From positions 1 to 12,734 of the forward strand of contig JAOUDF010000057.1 of the NCBI GenBank assembly GCA_029859385.1: DNA of 12,734 nt, written 5' to 3'. The notes beneath the pieces were generated by a model, which saw only the letters and a list, made by a program, of their open reading frames with translations, was not told where the DNA came from and searched no databases. Source of the stretch: Nitrospirota bacterium (GTDB taxonomy: Bacteria; Nitrospirota; JAOUDF01). Both the position numbers and the translations under genes were made by a program. Positions 5,523 to 12,734 of the stretch are shown one piece after another (the first letter of the stretch is position 1; the number at the start of each line of letters is the position of its first letter).

Positions 5523-7667
5523 TTACCTCCTCCCCGTCGCCACGGCAGTCCTCTCATCCACAATCTTGTTCTGCAGGTGCGGCGGCACCTCCTCGTAGTC
5601 GAGGAAATGCATGGTAAAGGTGCCCCGGTCGCCGGTGATCGACTTGAGCGAATTGGCGTAAGTGAGCAGTTCGGCCAGCGGCGCCTCGGCCTCGATGATG
5701 CTCTCCCCGCCGTCGGTATTGATGCCCCGGACCCTTCCACGACGCTGGTTCAGGTCTCCCATCACGTCGCCCATGCAGTTCTCGGGTACGGTAATCTCCA
5801 TGGCCATGTAAGGCTCCAGCAGGGTGGGGCGGGCCTTGGCGAAGCCTTCCTTGAAGGCAGTATGCGCCGCAATCTTGAAGGCCATTTCCGATGAGTCGAC
5901 GGTGTGGTACGAACCGTCGAACAGGGTTGCCTTGAAATCGACCGCCGGGTACCCCGCCAGCACCCCTTTTGTCTTCGCCTCGATAAGCCCCTTTTCCACC
6001 GCCGGGATAAAGTTCCTGGGTACGGCCCCGCCGAAGATATCGTCGGCGAACTCGAAGCCGCCGCCCCGGGGCATCGGTTCCAGCCGGACATGGATGTCGG
6101 CAAACTGGCCGTGGCCGCCGCTCTGCTTTTTGTGCCGGGCGTGGGTTTCGGACGTGCCCTTGATGGTTTCACGATACGGAATGCTCGGCGGATGGGTGGC
6201 GGCATCGACGCCGAAGCGGGCCTTGAGGCGCGTCAGGGCCATTTCGAGGTGGAGCTGTCCATAGCCGTTGAGGAGAAGTTCGTTGCTGTCGGCATCGCGG
6301 TCCGCTTTCAACCGGGGGTCTTCCTCGCAGAGCTTCTGGATGCCGTTGGAGAGCTTGTCCTCGTCACCCCGCGATTTAGGCTCGATGGCGATGGAGAGGA
6401 CCGGTTCGGGGTAGGCCACCGGGTCGATGAAGTAGGCCACCTCCTTGCCGTGAAGGGTGTCGCCGGTCTTCGTGTTCTTGAGCTTGACGGCGCAGAAGAT
6501 GTCACCGGCGCAGGCATGGGGGAGTTCCTCCAGCTTGGAGCCGAGGGGGGTAAAGAGACGCCCCAGCCGTTCCGTTCCGCCGCTGTGGTTGGTCAGCTCC
6601 ATGTCCGCGGTGATCCGGCCCGATACGGCCTTGAGATAGGAGATGCGCCCCGCGAAGGGGTCGACGCTGGTCTTGAAGACAAAGGCGCAGGGCGGACCGC
6701 CGGGGGTCGGCACCAGGGAGAAATAGTCGCCCGAATCCCGGTGAGCCGAGGCGGGATGTTCGTCGGGGTGGGGGATGAACTCCACGACCCGGTTGAGGAC
6801 CTGCCGCAGGCCTATGCTGCGCGCCGCGCTGGTGGACATGATAGGGACGATGCGCCCCTCCCGCACGCCGTCGTGAACGCCGGAGATGAACTCCTCTTCC
6901 GTCAGGTCGCCGGTGGAAAGGTAGTGGTCGAGCAGGGTGTCGTTCATCTCGGCAGCCAGTTCCTCTATACGGATGCGATGCTCCTTTGCCACTTCAAGAT
7001 ATTTGGCCGGTATCTCCTCCACCCGTTCCTTGCCCGAGCCATTGTCTTCGTAGTAGTGGGCCTTCATGTCGATGAGGTTGATGACGCCCTGATAATCCGG
7101 GCCGGAGCCGATGGGGATATTGGTCGGCACAACGCCGCGTCCCAGGGTTTCGTTGAGCTTTTTGCAGAGCTCGAAATAGTCGGCATGCTCCTTGTCGAGC
7201 TTGGTGACGGCGATCAGTATCCCCAGGTTGCGGTTTTTGGCTTCGCGGAAGGCCTTGCGGGTAAGGGTCTGGATGCCGTCCTGTCCCGAAACGCAGAGGA
7301 TGGCGCCGTCGCAGACAGACAGGGCGCTGAGCGATTCGGGGAAGAGTTCGCCGATGCCGGGAGTGTCGAAAAGGTTTATCTTTGCCGTATCCCCGTTGGC
7401 GGAAGTCCACGACGTGGCCGCCGCAGCGGTCATGTAGGAGATGCCGCGGCTCTTTTCATCGTCGTCGGTATCCATGACCCGGTCGCGACGGGTGTTCTGG
7501 TCGACGATCCCCAGCGGTGAAATACGTCCGGAGAGGGACAGCAGCGCCTCGGCCAGCAAGGTTTTTCCGCTCTGGGAGTGGCCAAGAAGGACGACATTCC
7601 GGATCTTGCGGGGGTCTTCGGCCTGGAGAAGGGTTGCGTCAAATGAGGAAGAATGATTGTGGGCCAT
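5523..7667 (-). CDS. elongation factor G-like translational GTPase (fusA paralogue)
   Basis: This 714-residue protein has EF-G architecture: a GTPase domain with P-loop GHSQSGKT (29-36), a switch I remnant RGIS (74-77), switch II DTPGI (101-105) and TKLD (135-138), then domains II-V, including the domain IV stretch KKQSGGHGQFADI. It is expected to be a cytoplasmic ribosome-associated GTPase. It belongs with the EF-G-like (EF-G-2 type) paralogues rather than canonical FusA: DTPGHVDF is replaced by DTPGIGEL, so the catalytic His is Ile105, and switch I departs from the usual GITI. Start ATG (complement of 7665-7667) has GGAGG (complement of 7674-7678) 6 nt upstream. It is transcribed alone, convergent with the accessory genes and divergent from the mqn operon. 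Whether it supports translocation, recycling or a stress role cannot be told from sequence. Confidence 0.88.
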   Translation of the reverse strand: MAHNHSSSFDATLLQAEDPRKIRNVVLLGHSQSGKTLLAEALLSLSGRISPLGIVDQNTRRDRVMDTDDDEKSRGISYMTAAAATSWTSANGDTAKINLFDTPGIGELFPESLSALSVCDGAILCVSGQDGIQTLTRKAFREAKNRNLGILIAVTKLDKEHADYFELCKKLNETLGRGVVPTNIPIGSGPDYQGVINLIDMKAHYYEDNGSGKERVEEIPAKYLEVAKEHRIRIEELAAEMNDTLLDHYLSTGDLTEEEFISGVHDGVREGRIVPIMSTSAARSIGLRQVLNRVVEFIPHPDEHPASAHRDSGDYFSLVPTPGGPPCAFVFKTSVDPFAGRISYLKAVSGRITADMELTNHSGGTERLGRLFTPLGSKLEELPHACAGDIFCAVKLKNTKTGDTLHGKEVAYFIDPVAYPEPVLSIAIEPKSRGDEDKLSNGIQKLCEEDPRLKADRDADSNELLLNGYGQLHLEMALTRLKARFGVDAATHPPSIPYRETIKGTSETHARHKKQSGGHGQFADIHVRLEPMPRGGGFEFADDIFGGAVPRNFIPAVEKGLIEAKTKGVLAGYPAVDFKATLFDGSYHTVDSSEMAFKIAAHTAFKEGFAKARPTLLEPYMAMEITVPENCMGDVMGDLNQRRGRVRGINTDGGESIIEAEAPLAELLTYANSLKSITGDRGTFTMHFLDYEEVPPHLQNKIVDERTAVATGRR

Positions 7668-7713
7668 GGGACACCTCCGTATAGATTTAATCTCTTCTTA
7701 ATGAGCGGCTGGC

Positions 7714-7741
7714 ATTATAGTAAAAAATCGCTTTCTATAAA
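7714..7741 (-). promoter_or_regulatory. sigma70-type promoter of the EF-G-like gene
   Basis: On the - strand a perfect -10 box TATAAT (complement of 7714-7719) is preceded, with 16-nt spacing, by TTTATA (complement of 7736-7741), 4 of 6 matches to the -35 consensus. The predicted transcription start is near 7707, giving a 5' leader of about 40 nt that contains the GGAGG site. The rest of the 243-bp divergent region (7668-7910) is AT-rich; I found no comparably good + strand promoter for the mqn operon in it. Confidence 0.65.
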
Positions 7742-7910
7742 TGGCATTCATGAAATACAATGAGACCGTAAAGCCTTGATTATGTTTTGTTAATGCAGGA
7801 ACTTTTACCATCCGGGCAGGTCAAATCCGTCGATAAATGCCTTTACTGATAACCTACGACAATCCCGCGTAAATCGCAATAGGTTGAATGTCGCATGCAA
7901 GGAATAATGT

Positions 7911-9104
7911 GTGAGAATTACCGTACCGACCACCTTTGAAGACAGTTTCCTTCGGGAACTGGCATCTCTCAACAAGAAATACCCTTCCAATCAGGTTTAT
8001 GAAGTTTACGGCTCTTTGCCGCTCTCCATCCTTGGTTCTGCCCGCCCGGCCAAGTACCTGCCGACCATCGATATCGAAGGGTTGAAGCAGCACGTTGCCC
8101 TGGCCCACGAGCTGGGGATAAAGTTCAACTACCTGGTCAATGCCCCGTCGCTGCACAATCAGGAGTACACCTACGAAGGGCAGGAGGAGATAAAGGCCTA
8201 CCTGGACGAGATCGTCTCCTGTGGCGTCGATTCCTTTACCGTCACCATCCCGTACCTCATGGAGATCATCGAGCGGCGCTATCCCGATATAGAGGTTGTT
8301 GCATCGACCATCTGCTACATCGACTCGGTACAGAAGGCGATGAAATACCGGCAGATGGGGGCCGACCGGCTGGTGGTCGACGTTGAAGTGAACCGCCACC
8401 TGCACCTGCTGGAGCGGATGGGCAAGGCCTCCGGCATTCCGCTGGAGGTGATCGTGAACCCCTACTGCATCCTCTCGTGCCCCTACAAGTATTACCACTA
8501 CACCTGCGCCAGCCACGGCTCCCAGAGCACCGTCGACAACGAGGGGAAGGGGAGCATGTACAACGAGTATAACCTGCTCCGTTGCACGCTGGACAAGCTC
8601 ACCGACCATGCCGAGTTCATCAAGAGCCCCTGGATTCGCCCCGAGGACCTGCGCTACCTGCGGGAGGCGGGGGTGGAGTATATCAAGGTGGCGGGCCGCG
8701 GTTCGCCGGGCACCGACCAGTTGAAGGTCATCGAGGCCTACATGGCCGAATTCTTTGAAGGCAATCTGGTCCCGCTGGTGGGGTGGCCCCACTGGCAGAG
8801 TTTCCGGACGCTGCCCGACGGCACCCGGATGGAGAAGCTGGAGTTTTACGTCGACAACCGCTCTTTGGACGGGATGATGGAGTTCTTCAAAAAGAAGGAC
8901 ATCCTCTGCCTTGAAGGGTGCGGCGACTGCAACTACTGTCACCGCCTGGCCGACAAAATGGTCAAGTGCGATACCGACCTCGAAGCGCGGTATATCGAGA
9001 ATATGAAGGGGCGGCTCGATACGATCACCCGCTATGAGATGGAAAAGGAAACCGCGGACGCCTCGCATGACCGGTGGGTCAAGATGGTGGAGAAGCCCAA
9101 ATGA
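7911..9104 (+). CDS. peptidase U32-family protein (UbiU/UbiV/TrhP superfamily) heading the menaquinone operon
   Basis: This 397-residue protein of the U32 'peptidase' superfamily has a TIM-barrel-like N-terminal region (for example DSFTVTIPYLMEIIERRYPDIEVVASTICYID, in pieces around 107-138). Characterised superfamily members (UbiU/UbiV, TrhP, RlhA) are not proteases but iron-sulfur proteins for O2-independent or prephenate-dependent hydroxylation of quinone precursors or RNA. Four core cysteines are visible at 186, 190, 199 and 225 (NPYCILSCPY, YHYTC, LLRC), a plausible Fe-S set. A further group, Cys333, 337, 340 and 343 (CLEGCGDCNYC), could bind a second cluster. Start GTG 7911 has AAGGA (7899-7903) upstream; the stop overlaps the mqnE start by 4 nt. 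The tight coupling to mqnE and mqnA points to a role in menaquinone biosynthesis or modification; the reaction is unknown. Confidence 0.82.
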   Translation: MRITVPTTFEDSFLRELASLNKKYPSNQVYEVYGSLPLSILGSARPAKYLPTIDIEGLKQHVALAHELGIKFNYLVNAPSLHNQEYTYEGQEEIKAYLDEIVSCGVDSFTVTIPYLMEIIERRYPDIEVVASTICYIDSVQKAMKYRQMGADRLVVDVEVNRHLHLLERMGKASGIPLEVIVNPYCILSCPYKYYHYTCASHGSQSTVDNEGKGSMYNEYNLLRCTLDKLTDHAEFIKSPWIRPEDLRYLREAGVEYIKVAGRGSPGTDQLKVIEAYMAEFFEGNLVPLVGWPHWQSFRTLPDGTRMEKLEFYVDNRSLDGMMEFFKKKDILCLEGCGDCNYCHRLADKMVKCDTDLEARYIENMKGRLDTITRYEMEKETADASHDRWVKMVEKPK

Positions 9105-10198
9105 CCACTGTGCTGCAAACCGATCTCACGAAAATCGCCGCGAAGGTTGAGGCGGGTGAACGCCTTTCCTTCGATGACGGCCTGGCCCTGTTTGAATCCG
9201 ACGACATCTTTGCCATCGGCAGGCTGGCGGCCCTGGCCAACCAGCGAAAGAACGGCGACCGGGTCTATTTTATCCACAACCGGCATATCAACTACTCCAA
9301 CGTCTGCAAGAATACTTGTAAGTTCTGCGCCTTCAGCAAGAAGGAGGAGGACACGGGCGCCTATACCATGACCATCGATGAGATCATGGACAAGGCCCGG
9401 GAGATGAAGGGGAGCGATTTCTCCGAGCTGCATATCGTCGGCGGTCTTCATCCCACGCTGCCCTTTGAGTACTACACCGAGATGCTCCGGTCGCTGAAGG
9501 CAGAGTTCCCGGAAGTGCATATCCAGGCCTTTACCGCCGTGGAGATCGCCCATCTGGCCGAAGTTTCGGGTCGCTCGTACAGAGAGGCACTGGAGGAGCT
9601 GGTGGCCTGCGGCCTGGGTTCGCTGCCCGGCGGCGGGGCCGAGGTTTTTGCCCCCGAAGTGCGGGATGTGGTCTGTCCCGAAAAGCTGCCCGGCAACAAG
9701 TGGCTCGAGGTGATGCGCACCGCCCATTCCCTGGGCCTCAAAAGCAACGCCACCATGCTCTACGGCCATCTGGAATCGAAGGCCGACCGGGTGCGCCATA
9801 TGATCCATCTGCGGGATATGCAGGACGAGACGGGCGGGTTTCAGACCTTCATCCCGCTGGCCTTTCACCCGAAAAACACGCAACTGTCGGACCTGCATTT
9901 TACAACGGGGCTGGATGACCTCAAGACCTTGGCCATTGCCCGGCTGATGCTCGACAATTTCGACCATATCAAGGTCTTCTGGATCATGACCGGCCTCAAG
10001 GTTGCCCAGCTGGCGCTCCTCTTCGGGGTGGACGACATCGACGGCACGGTGGTGGAGGAAAAAATAACCCACGCCGCCGGTGCCGAGACCTCGGAATGCC
10101 TCACCATCGACGAGCTGGTGCGGTTGATCCGTGAGGCCGGCAAGACGCCGGTAGAGCGGGACACGCTGTATAACGTAAGAAAGGTGTATGTATCATGA
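9101..10198 (+). CDS. mqnE: aminofutalosine synthase (radical SAM)
   Basis: This 365-residue radical-SAM enzyme of the futalosine menaquinone pathway adds the adenosyl radical from SAM to 3-[(1-carboxyvinyl)oxy]benzoate to give 6-amino-6-deoxyfutalosine. The cluster motif CxxxCxxC is Cys69-Cys73-Cys76 in NYSNVCKNTCKFCAFSK, preceded by VYFIHNRHINYSN. GGGAEVF follows further on. The aromatic/NRHINY context and GAEVF favour MqnE over the related cyclase MqnC (typically DRNINYTN, GAEIL). Start ATG 9101 overlaps the U32 stop as ATGA, with GGAG (9089-9092) at 8-nt spacing; an upstream in-frame ATG (9074) has no such site. It overlaps mqnA by 4 nt. Length is typical. MqnC, MqnD and the MqnB/MTAN step must be encoded elsewhere. 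Confidence 0.92.
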   Translation: MTTVLQTDLTKIAAKVEAGERLSFDDGLALFESDDIFAIGRLAALANQRKNGDRVYFIHNRHINYSNVCKNTCKFCAFSKKEEDTGAYTMTIDEIMDKAREMKGSDFSELHIVGGLHPTLPFEYYTEMLRSLKAEFPEVHIQAFTAVEIAHLAEVSGRSYREALEELVACGLGSLPGGGAEVFAPEVRDVVCPEKLPGNKWLEVMRTAHSLGLKSNATMLYGHLESKADRVRHMIHLRDMQDETGGFQTFIPLAFHPKNTQLSDLHFTTGLDDLKTLAIARLMLDNFDHIKVFWIMTGLKVAQLALLFGVDDIDGTVVEEKITHAAGAETSECLTIDELVRLIREAGKTPVERDTLYNVRKVYVS

Positions 10199-11043
10199 TT
10201 CGTCTTGGAATAGTCAACTATCTGAACAACCGTCCGGTCTATCACTTCCTTCTGGAAAAAGGCCTGCCCGCCGGGGTGGACGCTGTATGGGGCACACCCG
10301 CCGAGATCAATGCTGCTCTCATTCTCGGCAATGTAGACATGGGGCCGATCTCTTCCATCGAGTATGTGCGCCATCGGCACCTCTTTGAGGTGATGCCGGG
10401 GATAGGGATCGCCGCCAAGGGGGAGGTGGGGAGCGTCCTGCTTTTTCTGAATGCCCCGCCCGAGAAGGTTAAAAAAATAGTGGTCGACAGGGCATCGGCC
10501 ACGTCGGTAGTATTGTTGCGGCTGATCTATCGTTACCGTTACGGTATCGACCCGGTAATCATACCGATGGATGCCGACCTCGACCGGATGTTCGCGACCT
10601 GTGACGGGGCGCTGGTGATCGGTGACGCAGCCCTCGATGCCCGTCAGCGCAGCCGGTATGCTACCCTCGACCTGGCAGCCGAATGGTATGCCATGACCAG
10701 CCTGCCCTTTACCTTTGCGCTCTGGGTTGCACGGCGCGATGCATTGGCGCGGGATAACGAGCTGGTGCATGTCGCGGCAAAGGCCATATGCGATTCGAGA
10801 AAAGAAGGGCTGGCCGCGCTGAAACAGGTGGCGGAGGGTTGGCAGGGTTCTCTTGCTGCCGATGCAGTCGGGAAGTATCTGCAAGGGTTGCGTTACCAGC
10901 TGGACAGGGAAGACAGGGCGGGGATGGAGCTCTTTTTCGAGATGGCGTATCAGGCCGGTCTGGTAGAAGAGAGGGGTTCGCCGAGTTTTATGGATGTGGC
11001 GTGCAATGAGTCGAATAAGGAAAGAAAGGTACTCCATGGATGA
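10195..11043 (+). CDS. mqnA: chorismate dehydratase
   Basis: This 282-residue cytoplasmic enzyme dehydrates chorismate to 3-[(1-carboxyvinyl)oxy]benzoate, the first committed step of the futalosine route, and supplies the substrate of MqnE next door. It has the periplasmic-binding-protein-like MqnA fold: IRLGIVNYLNNRPVYHFL at the N-terminus, GTPAEINAALILGNVDMGPISSIEY (in the 38-62 region) forming the substrate pocket, then DRASATSVVLLRLI and GDAALDA. The start ATG overlaps the mqnE stop (ATGA at 10195-10198). The order E then A and the double overlap indicate balanced, coupled translation. About 20 residues at the C-terminus (after VEERGSPSF) look unconserved and run 8 nt into the next gene. 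Confidence 0.92.
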   Translation: MIRLGIVNYLNNRPVYHFLLEKGLPAGVDAVWGTPAEINAALILGNVDMGPISSIEYVRHRHLFEVMPGIGIAAKGEVGSVLLFLNAPPEKVKKIVVDRASATSVVLLRLIYRYRYGIDPVIIPMDADLDRMFATCDGALVIGDAALDARQRSRYATLDLAAEWYAMTSLPFTFALWVARRDALARDNELVHVAAKAICDSRKEGLAALKQVAEGWQGSLAADAVGKYLQGLRYQLDREDRAGMELFFEMAYQAGLVEERGSPSFMDVACNESNKERKVLHG

Positions 11044-12211
11044 GATCGTTTTTTTGACCGGTGCGACGGGATTCATAGGCGGCTGGCTCGCCCTCTGGTT
11101 CATAGACAAGGGATATCGCCTGCACCTGCTGGTCCGGCCCGGCAAAAACGAGTCGGCGGAGGCGAGGGTCATAAGCTTTCTGGAAGGGTTGGCCCAGACC
11201 GATGAACTCAGGAGAAAGGTCCGTGAACAGGTTCGGGTATTCGCCGGCGACATCACGGAAGAGGGCTTGGGCCTTTCGTCCACTGATCGAAGGGAGGCAT
11301 TGGCCGGGGTGAAGTCATTCATCCACTGTGCGGCCGTCCCCAAATTTGTGGAGGACAAGGAGCAGACGGTCTACAGGACCAACCTTGTCGGCACCGAGAA
11401 TGTCATCAAGGTGGTGAAAGAGTCGGAGGTCAGCGACTTCCATTACGTCAGCACGGCATATGTATGCGGCAAGAGACACGGCGTCATGGCCGAGGACGAC
11501 CTGAGCGATGATGCGGGTTTTCATAATATTTACGAAGAGACCAAATTCCTTGCCGAAAAGAAGGTGCGGGAATTTGCCGCGTCGGGCGCGTCGACCGTTA
11601 CCATCTACCGCCCAAGCATCGTCCTGGGGCATTCAAAGACCGGTGCGACCTGCAACTTCATAGGCCCCTATGTCTTTTTCAGCGCCCTGTCGAAGTGCAA
11701 GACGCTTTTCGAACGGGACCTGGCAAGGGGCGGGAAAATGGCGCCGCAACTGGGAATACGCCGGGAGGGGGAGCGGCTCTTCGTACCCTTCAAAGTGAGG
11801 GGTTTGAAGGACGCTACCAACAACTTCGTGCCCGTCGACTACGTGGTGAATGCCATCGGCACGCTCTTTCAGACCGCTGCTGCCAGGGGCAAGACCTTCC
11901 ACCTCACCAACCCCGCTCCCATCAGTAACCGGAAGCTGGAGGAATACACCAACGACATCATGGGGATTTGCGGCGCAGAGGTGGTGGAAAAACCGTCCGA
12001 GGGATCGGGGCTCATGGATTTCCTGGGGGAGCGGTTCCGGCGGGAGGCCGATATCTACGCCCCTTATATGACCTACGAGCCGGCCTTCGACCGGACGAAC
12101 ATCGACTCCCTTTTGCCCGGCATGACACCCCCCGCCAATGACCGTCGCTACTTTGAAACGCTCATAGGTTACGGCGCCGGTGTGAACTGGGGGGCAAGGG
12201 CAAGGAGCTAG
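11036..12211 (+). CDS. extended SDR, NAD(P)-dependent epimerase/thioester-reductase-like oxidoreductase
   Basis: This 391-residue extended short-chain dehydrogenase has an N-terminal Rossmann motif TGATGFIGG (8-16), HCAAVPKF (97-104), the catalytic Ser/Thr in YVSTAYVCG (137-145), YxxxK as Tyr166-Lys170 in NIYEETKF, and YRPSIVLG. The fold and the VSTAYVCG/YEETK pattern resemble the Male-sterility/thioester-reductase (NAD_binding_4) branch, which reduces acyl thioesters, as well as lipid-linked epimerases; substrate is unknown. The start chosen is ATG 11036, overlapping mqnA by 8 nt with AAAGG upstream; in-frame ATGs at 10994 and 11006 lie deep in mqnA. It is followed at 3 nt by the SCP2 gene. 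Membership in the mqn operon suggests a role in quinone or lipid metabolism, which is inference. Confidence 0.8.
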   Translation: MDEIVFLTGATGFIGGWLALWFIDKGYRLHLLVRPGKNESAEARVISFLEGLAQTDELRRKVREQVRVFAGDITEEGLGLSSTDRREALAGVKSFIHCAAVPKFVEDKEQTVYRTNLVGTENVIKVVKESEVSDFHYVSTAYVCGKRHGVMAEDDLSDDAGFHNIYEETKFLAEKKVREFAASGASTVTIYRPSIVLGHSKTGATCNFIGPYVFFSALSKCKTLFERDLARGGKMAPQLGIRREGERLFVPFKVRGLKDATNNFVPVDYVVNAIGTLFQTAAARGKTFHLTNPAPISNRKLEEYTNDIMGICGAEVVEKPSEGSGLMDFLGERFRREADIYAPYMTYEPAFDRTNIDSLLPGMTPPANDRRYFETLIGYGAGVNWGARARS

Positions 12212-12214
12212 GAT

Positions 12215-12583
12215 TTGACAGATCTTGCGCACATCGAATTCTTTGAAGAATACCTTCCTGGTTTTATCGGCAAGGCATTGATTCCTAACCTGTTCAGTGT
12301 CTCCACCGCCTTCACCATTGACCTGGGGCAGGAGGAGCTGGGCCGCTGGGGGCTGGCCATTGAAAAGGGCACCCTCACCGAGATACGGAGCGGCGGAATT
12401 GCCGACGGGTCGTTTACCTTCCGCCTTGGTCCCGATACCTTTCTCAAGATAGTTTCGGGGGAGCAGAACCCGCAAATGGCCTTTTTCACCGGCAAGGTGA
12501 AGATCGACGGCGACATGATCCAGGCCCTCAAGATTGCCACGGTCCTCAGTGAATTCTTCACCAAATACCCCTACAAGGCATGA
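12215..12583 (+). CDS. SCP2 (sterol carrier) domain protein, UbiT-like lipid-binding candidate
   Basis: This 122-residue protein spans a single SCP2 domain: a helical start (FEEYLPGFIGKALIPNLF), a beta-sheet part (FTIDLGQEELGRWGLAIEKG, GSFTFRLGPDTFLKIVSG), then the diagnostic QMAFFTGKVKIDGDM and a closing helix. SCP2 domains bind hydrophobic ligands in a tunnel; the bacterial protein UbiT uses one to hold ubiquinone intermediates for UbiU/UbiV. The start is TTG 12215 (AAGGAG at 12202-12207, 7-nt spacing), 3 nt after the SDR stop; TTG is rare and may lower expression. Its stop overlaps the next start as ATGA. It is shorter than UbiT, so it is a domain-level parallel only. Co-occurrence with a U32 protein in the same operon makes a quinone-precursor carrier attractive but unproven. 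Confidence 0.82.
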   Translation: MTDLAHIEFFEEYLPGFIGKALIPNLFSVSTAFTIDLGQEELGRWGLAIEKGTLTEIRSGGIADGSFTFRLGPDTFLKIVSGEQNPQMAFFTGKVKIDGDMIQALKIATVLSEFFTKYPYKA

Positions 12584-12734
12584 ACGCATATTTCACAGGC
12601 CTCGGCTTTGCCGCCGACCCCGACCACTGGCTGCGGCATGTTCTCTCAATCCATTTTGACCCGGCAAACGGCGCGCCTTACTGGCTGGAGCGGCAGAAGT
12701 CGCTGGGTATCGATGTTCGTATAGAAGTGGCGAC
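12580..12734 (+). CDS. start of an unidentified gene (partial, runs off the right edge)
   Basis: An ATG at 12580 overlaps the SCP2 stop by 4 nt and opens a frame that stays open to the window end (51 codons and a fraction), with a composition like the other core genes. The visible N-terminus, including FDPANGAPYWLERQKSLGID, reminds me of the first residues of phenylacetate-CoA-ligase/GH3-like adenylate-forming enzymes, where a 'PYWLER.K.LG' phrase is common. This is a weak resemblance without any catalytic motif in view. If right, the operon would pair an acyl-activating enzyme with a thioester-reductase-like SDR and a lipid carrier. Confidence 0.6.
   Translation, partial: MNAYFTGLGFAADPDHWLRHVLSIHFDPANGAPYWLERQKSLGIDVRIEVA

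Noticed and set aside
5904..7520. 538-codon open frame on the + strand opposite the EF-G-like gene
   Set aside because: It lies wholly antisense to a clear EF-G-family gene, has no recognisable domains, and is explained by GC-rich codon bias opening the antisense frame.
7854..9068. 404-codon open frame on the - strand opposite the U32 gene
   Set aside because: It is antisense to a U32 gene with conserved motifs; composition is that of a shadow frame.
9865..11358. 497-codon - strand open frame spanning mqnE, mqnA and the SDR
   Set aside because: It crosses three well-supported genes and its translation shows no family features.
11633..12589. 318-codon - strand open frame across the SDR and SCP2 genes
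   Set aside because: It is a shadow of two recognisable + strand genes in GC-rich DNA.
1..12734. CRISPR array, tRNA or rRNA genes, transposase genes
   Set aside because: No regularly spaced short repeats, no cloverleaf-like sequence and no transposase or integrase motifs were seen; this was by eye, so a tRNA or covariance-model scan would be the decisive check.

Overview
The window looks like chromosomal DNA of a strictly anaerobic, menaquinone-using deltaproteobacterium of the Geobacter/Geotalea/Desulfuromonadales type. That is an inference from protein flavour, a GC-rich core (roughly 60% or more by eye), futalosine-pathway genes and a PEP-CTERM protein. No 16S or other decisive marker is present.

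Layout. (1) 1-2035, core, + strand: the end of a DHH/DHHA1 phosphoesterase, aspartate ammonia-lyase (aspA) and the molybdenum-cofactor enzyme MogA, packed tightly. (2) 2036-5522, accessory and visibly AT-richer: a two-gene toxin-antitoxin module (unrecognised small antitoxin plus PIN-domain toxin), a 5'-truncated second copy of the mogA 3' end, a PEP-CTERM surface protein, and a lipoprotein alpha/beta hydrolase that ends at a candidate terminator. The two mogA 3' segments (1790-2028 and 2788-3026) form a gap-free 239-bp direct repeat exactly 998 bp apart. By my count they differ at 12 positions, all third codon positions and 11 of them silent. The toxin-antitoxin pair therefore sits inside a repeat-flanked unit whose insertion left mogA intact. 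(3) 5523-7667, - strand: an EF-G-like translational GTPase whose usual catalytic His of DTPGH is Ile, with its own promoter in a divergent intergenic region. (4) 7911 to the window end, + strand: a tightly coupled operon encoding a U32-family protein, MqnE, MqnA, an extended SDR (thioester-reductase-like), an SCP2-domain protein and the start of a sixth gene. Junctions are overlaps of 4, 4, 8 and 4 nt and one gap of 3 nt.

How the genes work together. MqnA (chorismate to 3-enolpyruvylbenzoate) and MqnE (radical-SAM aminofutalosine synthase) are the first two steps of the futalosine route to menaquinone. Both unusual partners, U32 and SCP2, belong to the superfamilies that make up UbiU/UbiV and UbiT, the O2-independent ubiquinone hydroxylation system. 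A U32 + SCP2 pair locked into a menaquinone operon is the most interesting signal here: it may be a quinone-modifying or quinone-handling module analogous to UbiTUV, with an added SDR and a second four-cysteine cluster on the U32 protein. The second strong signal is the repeat-flanked toxin-antitoxin insertion at mogA.
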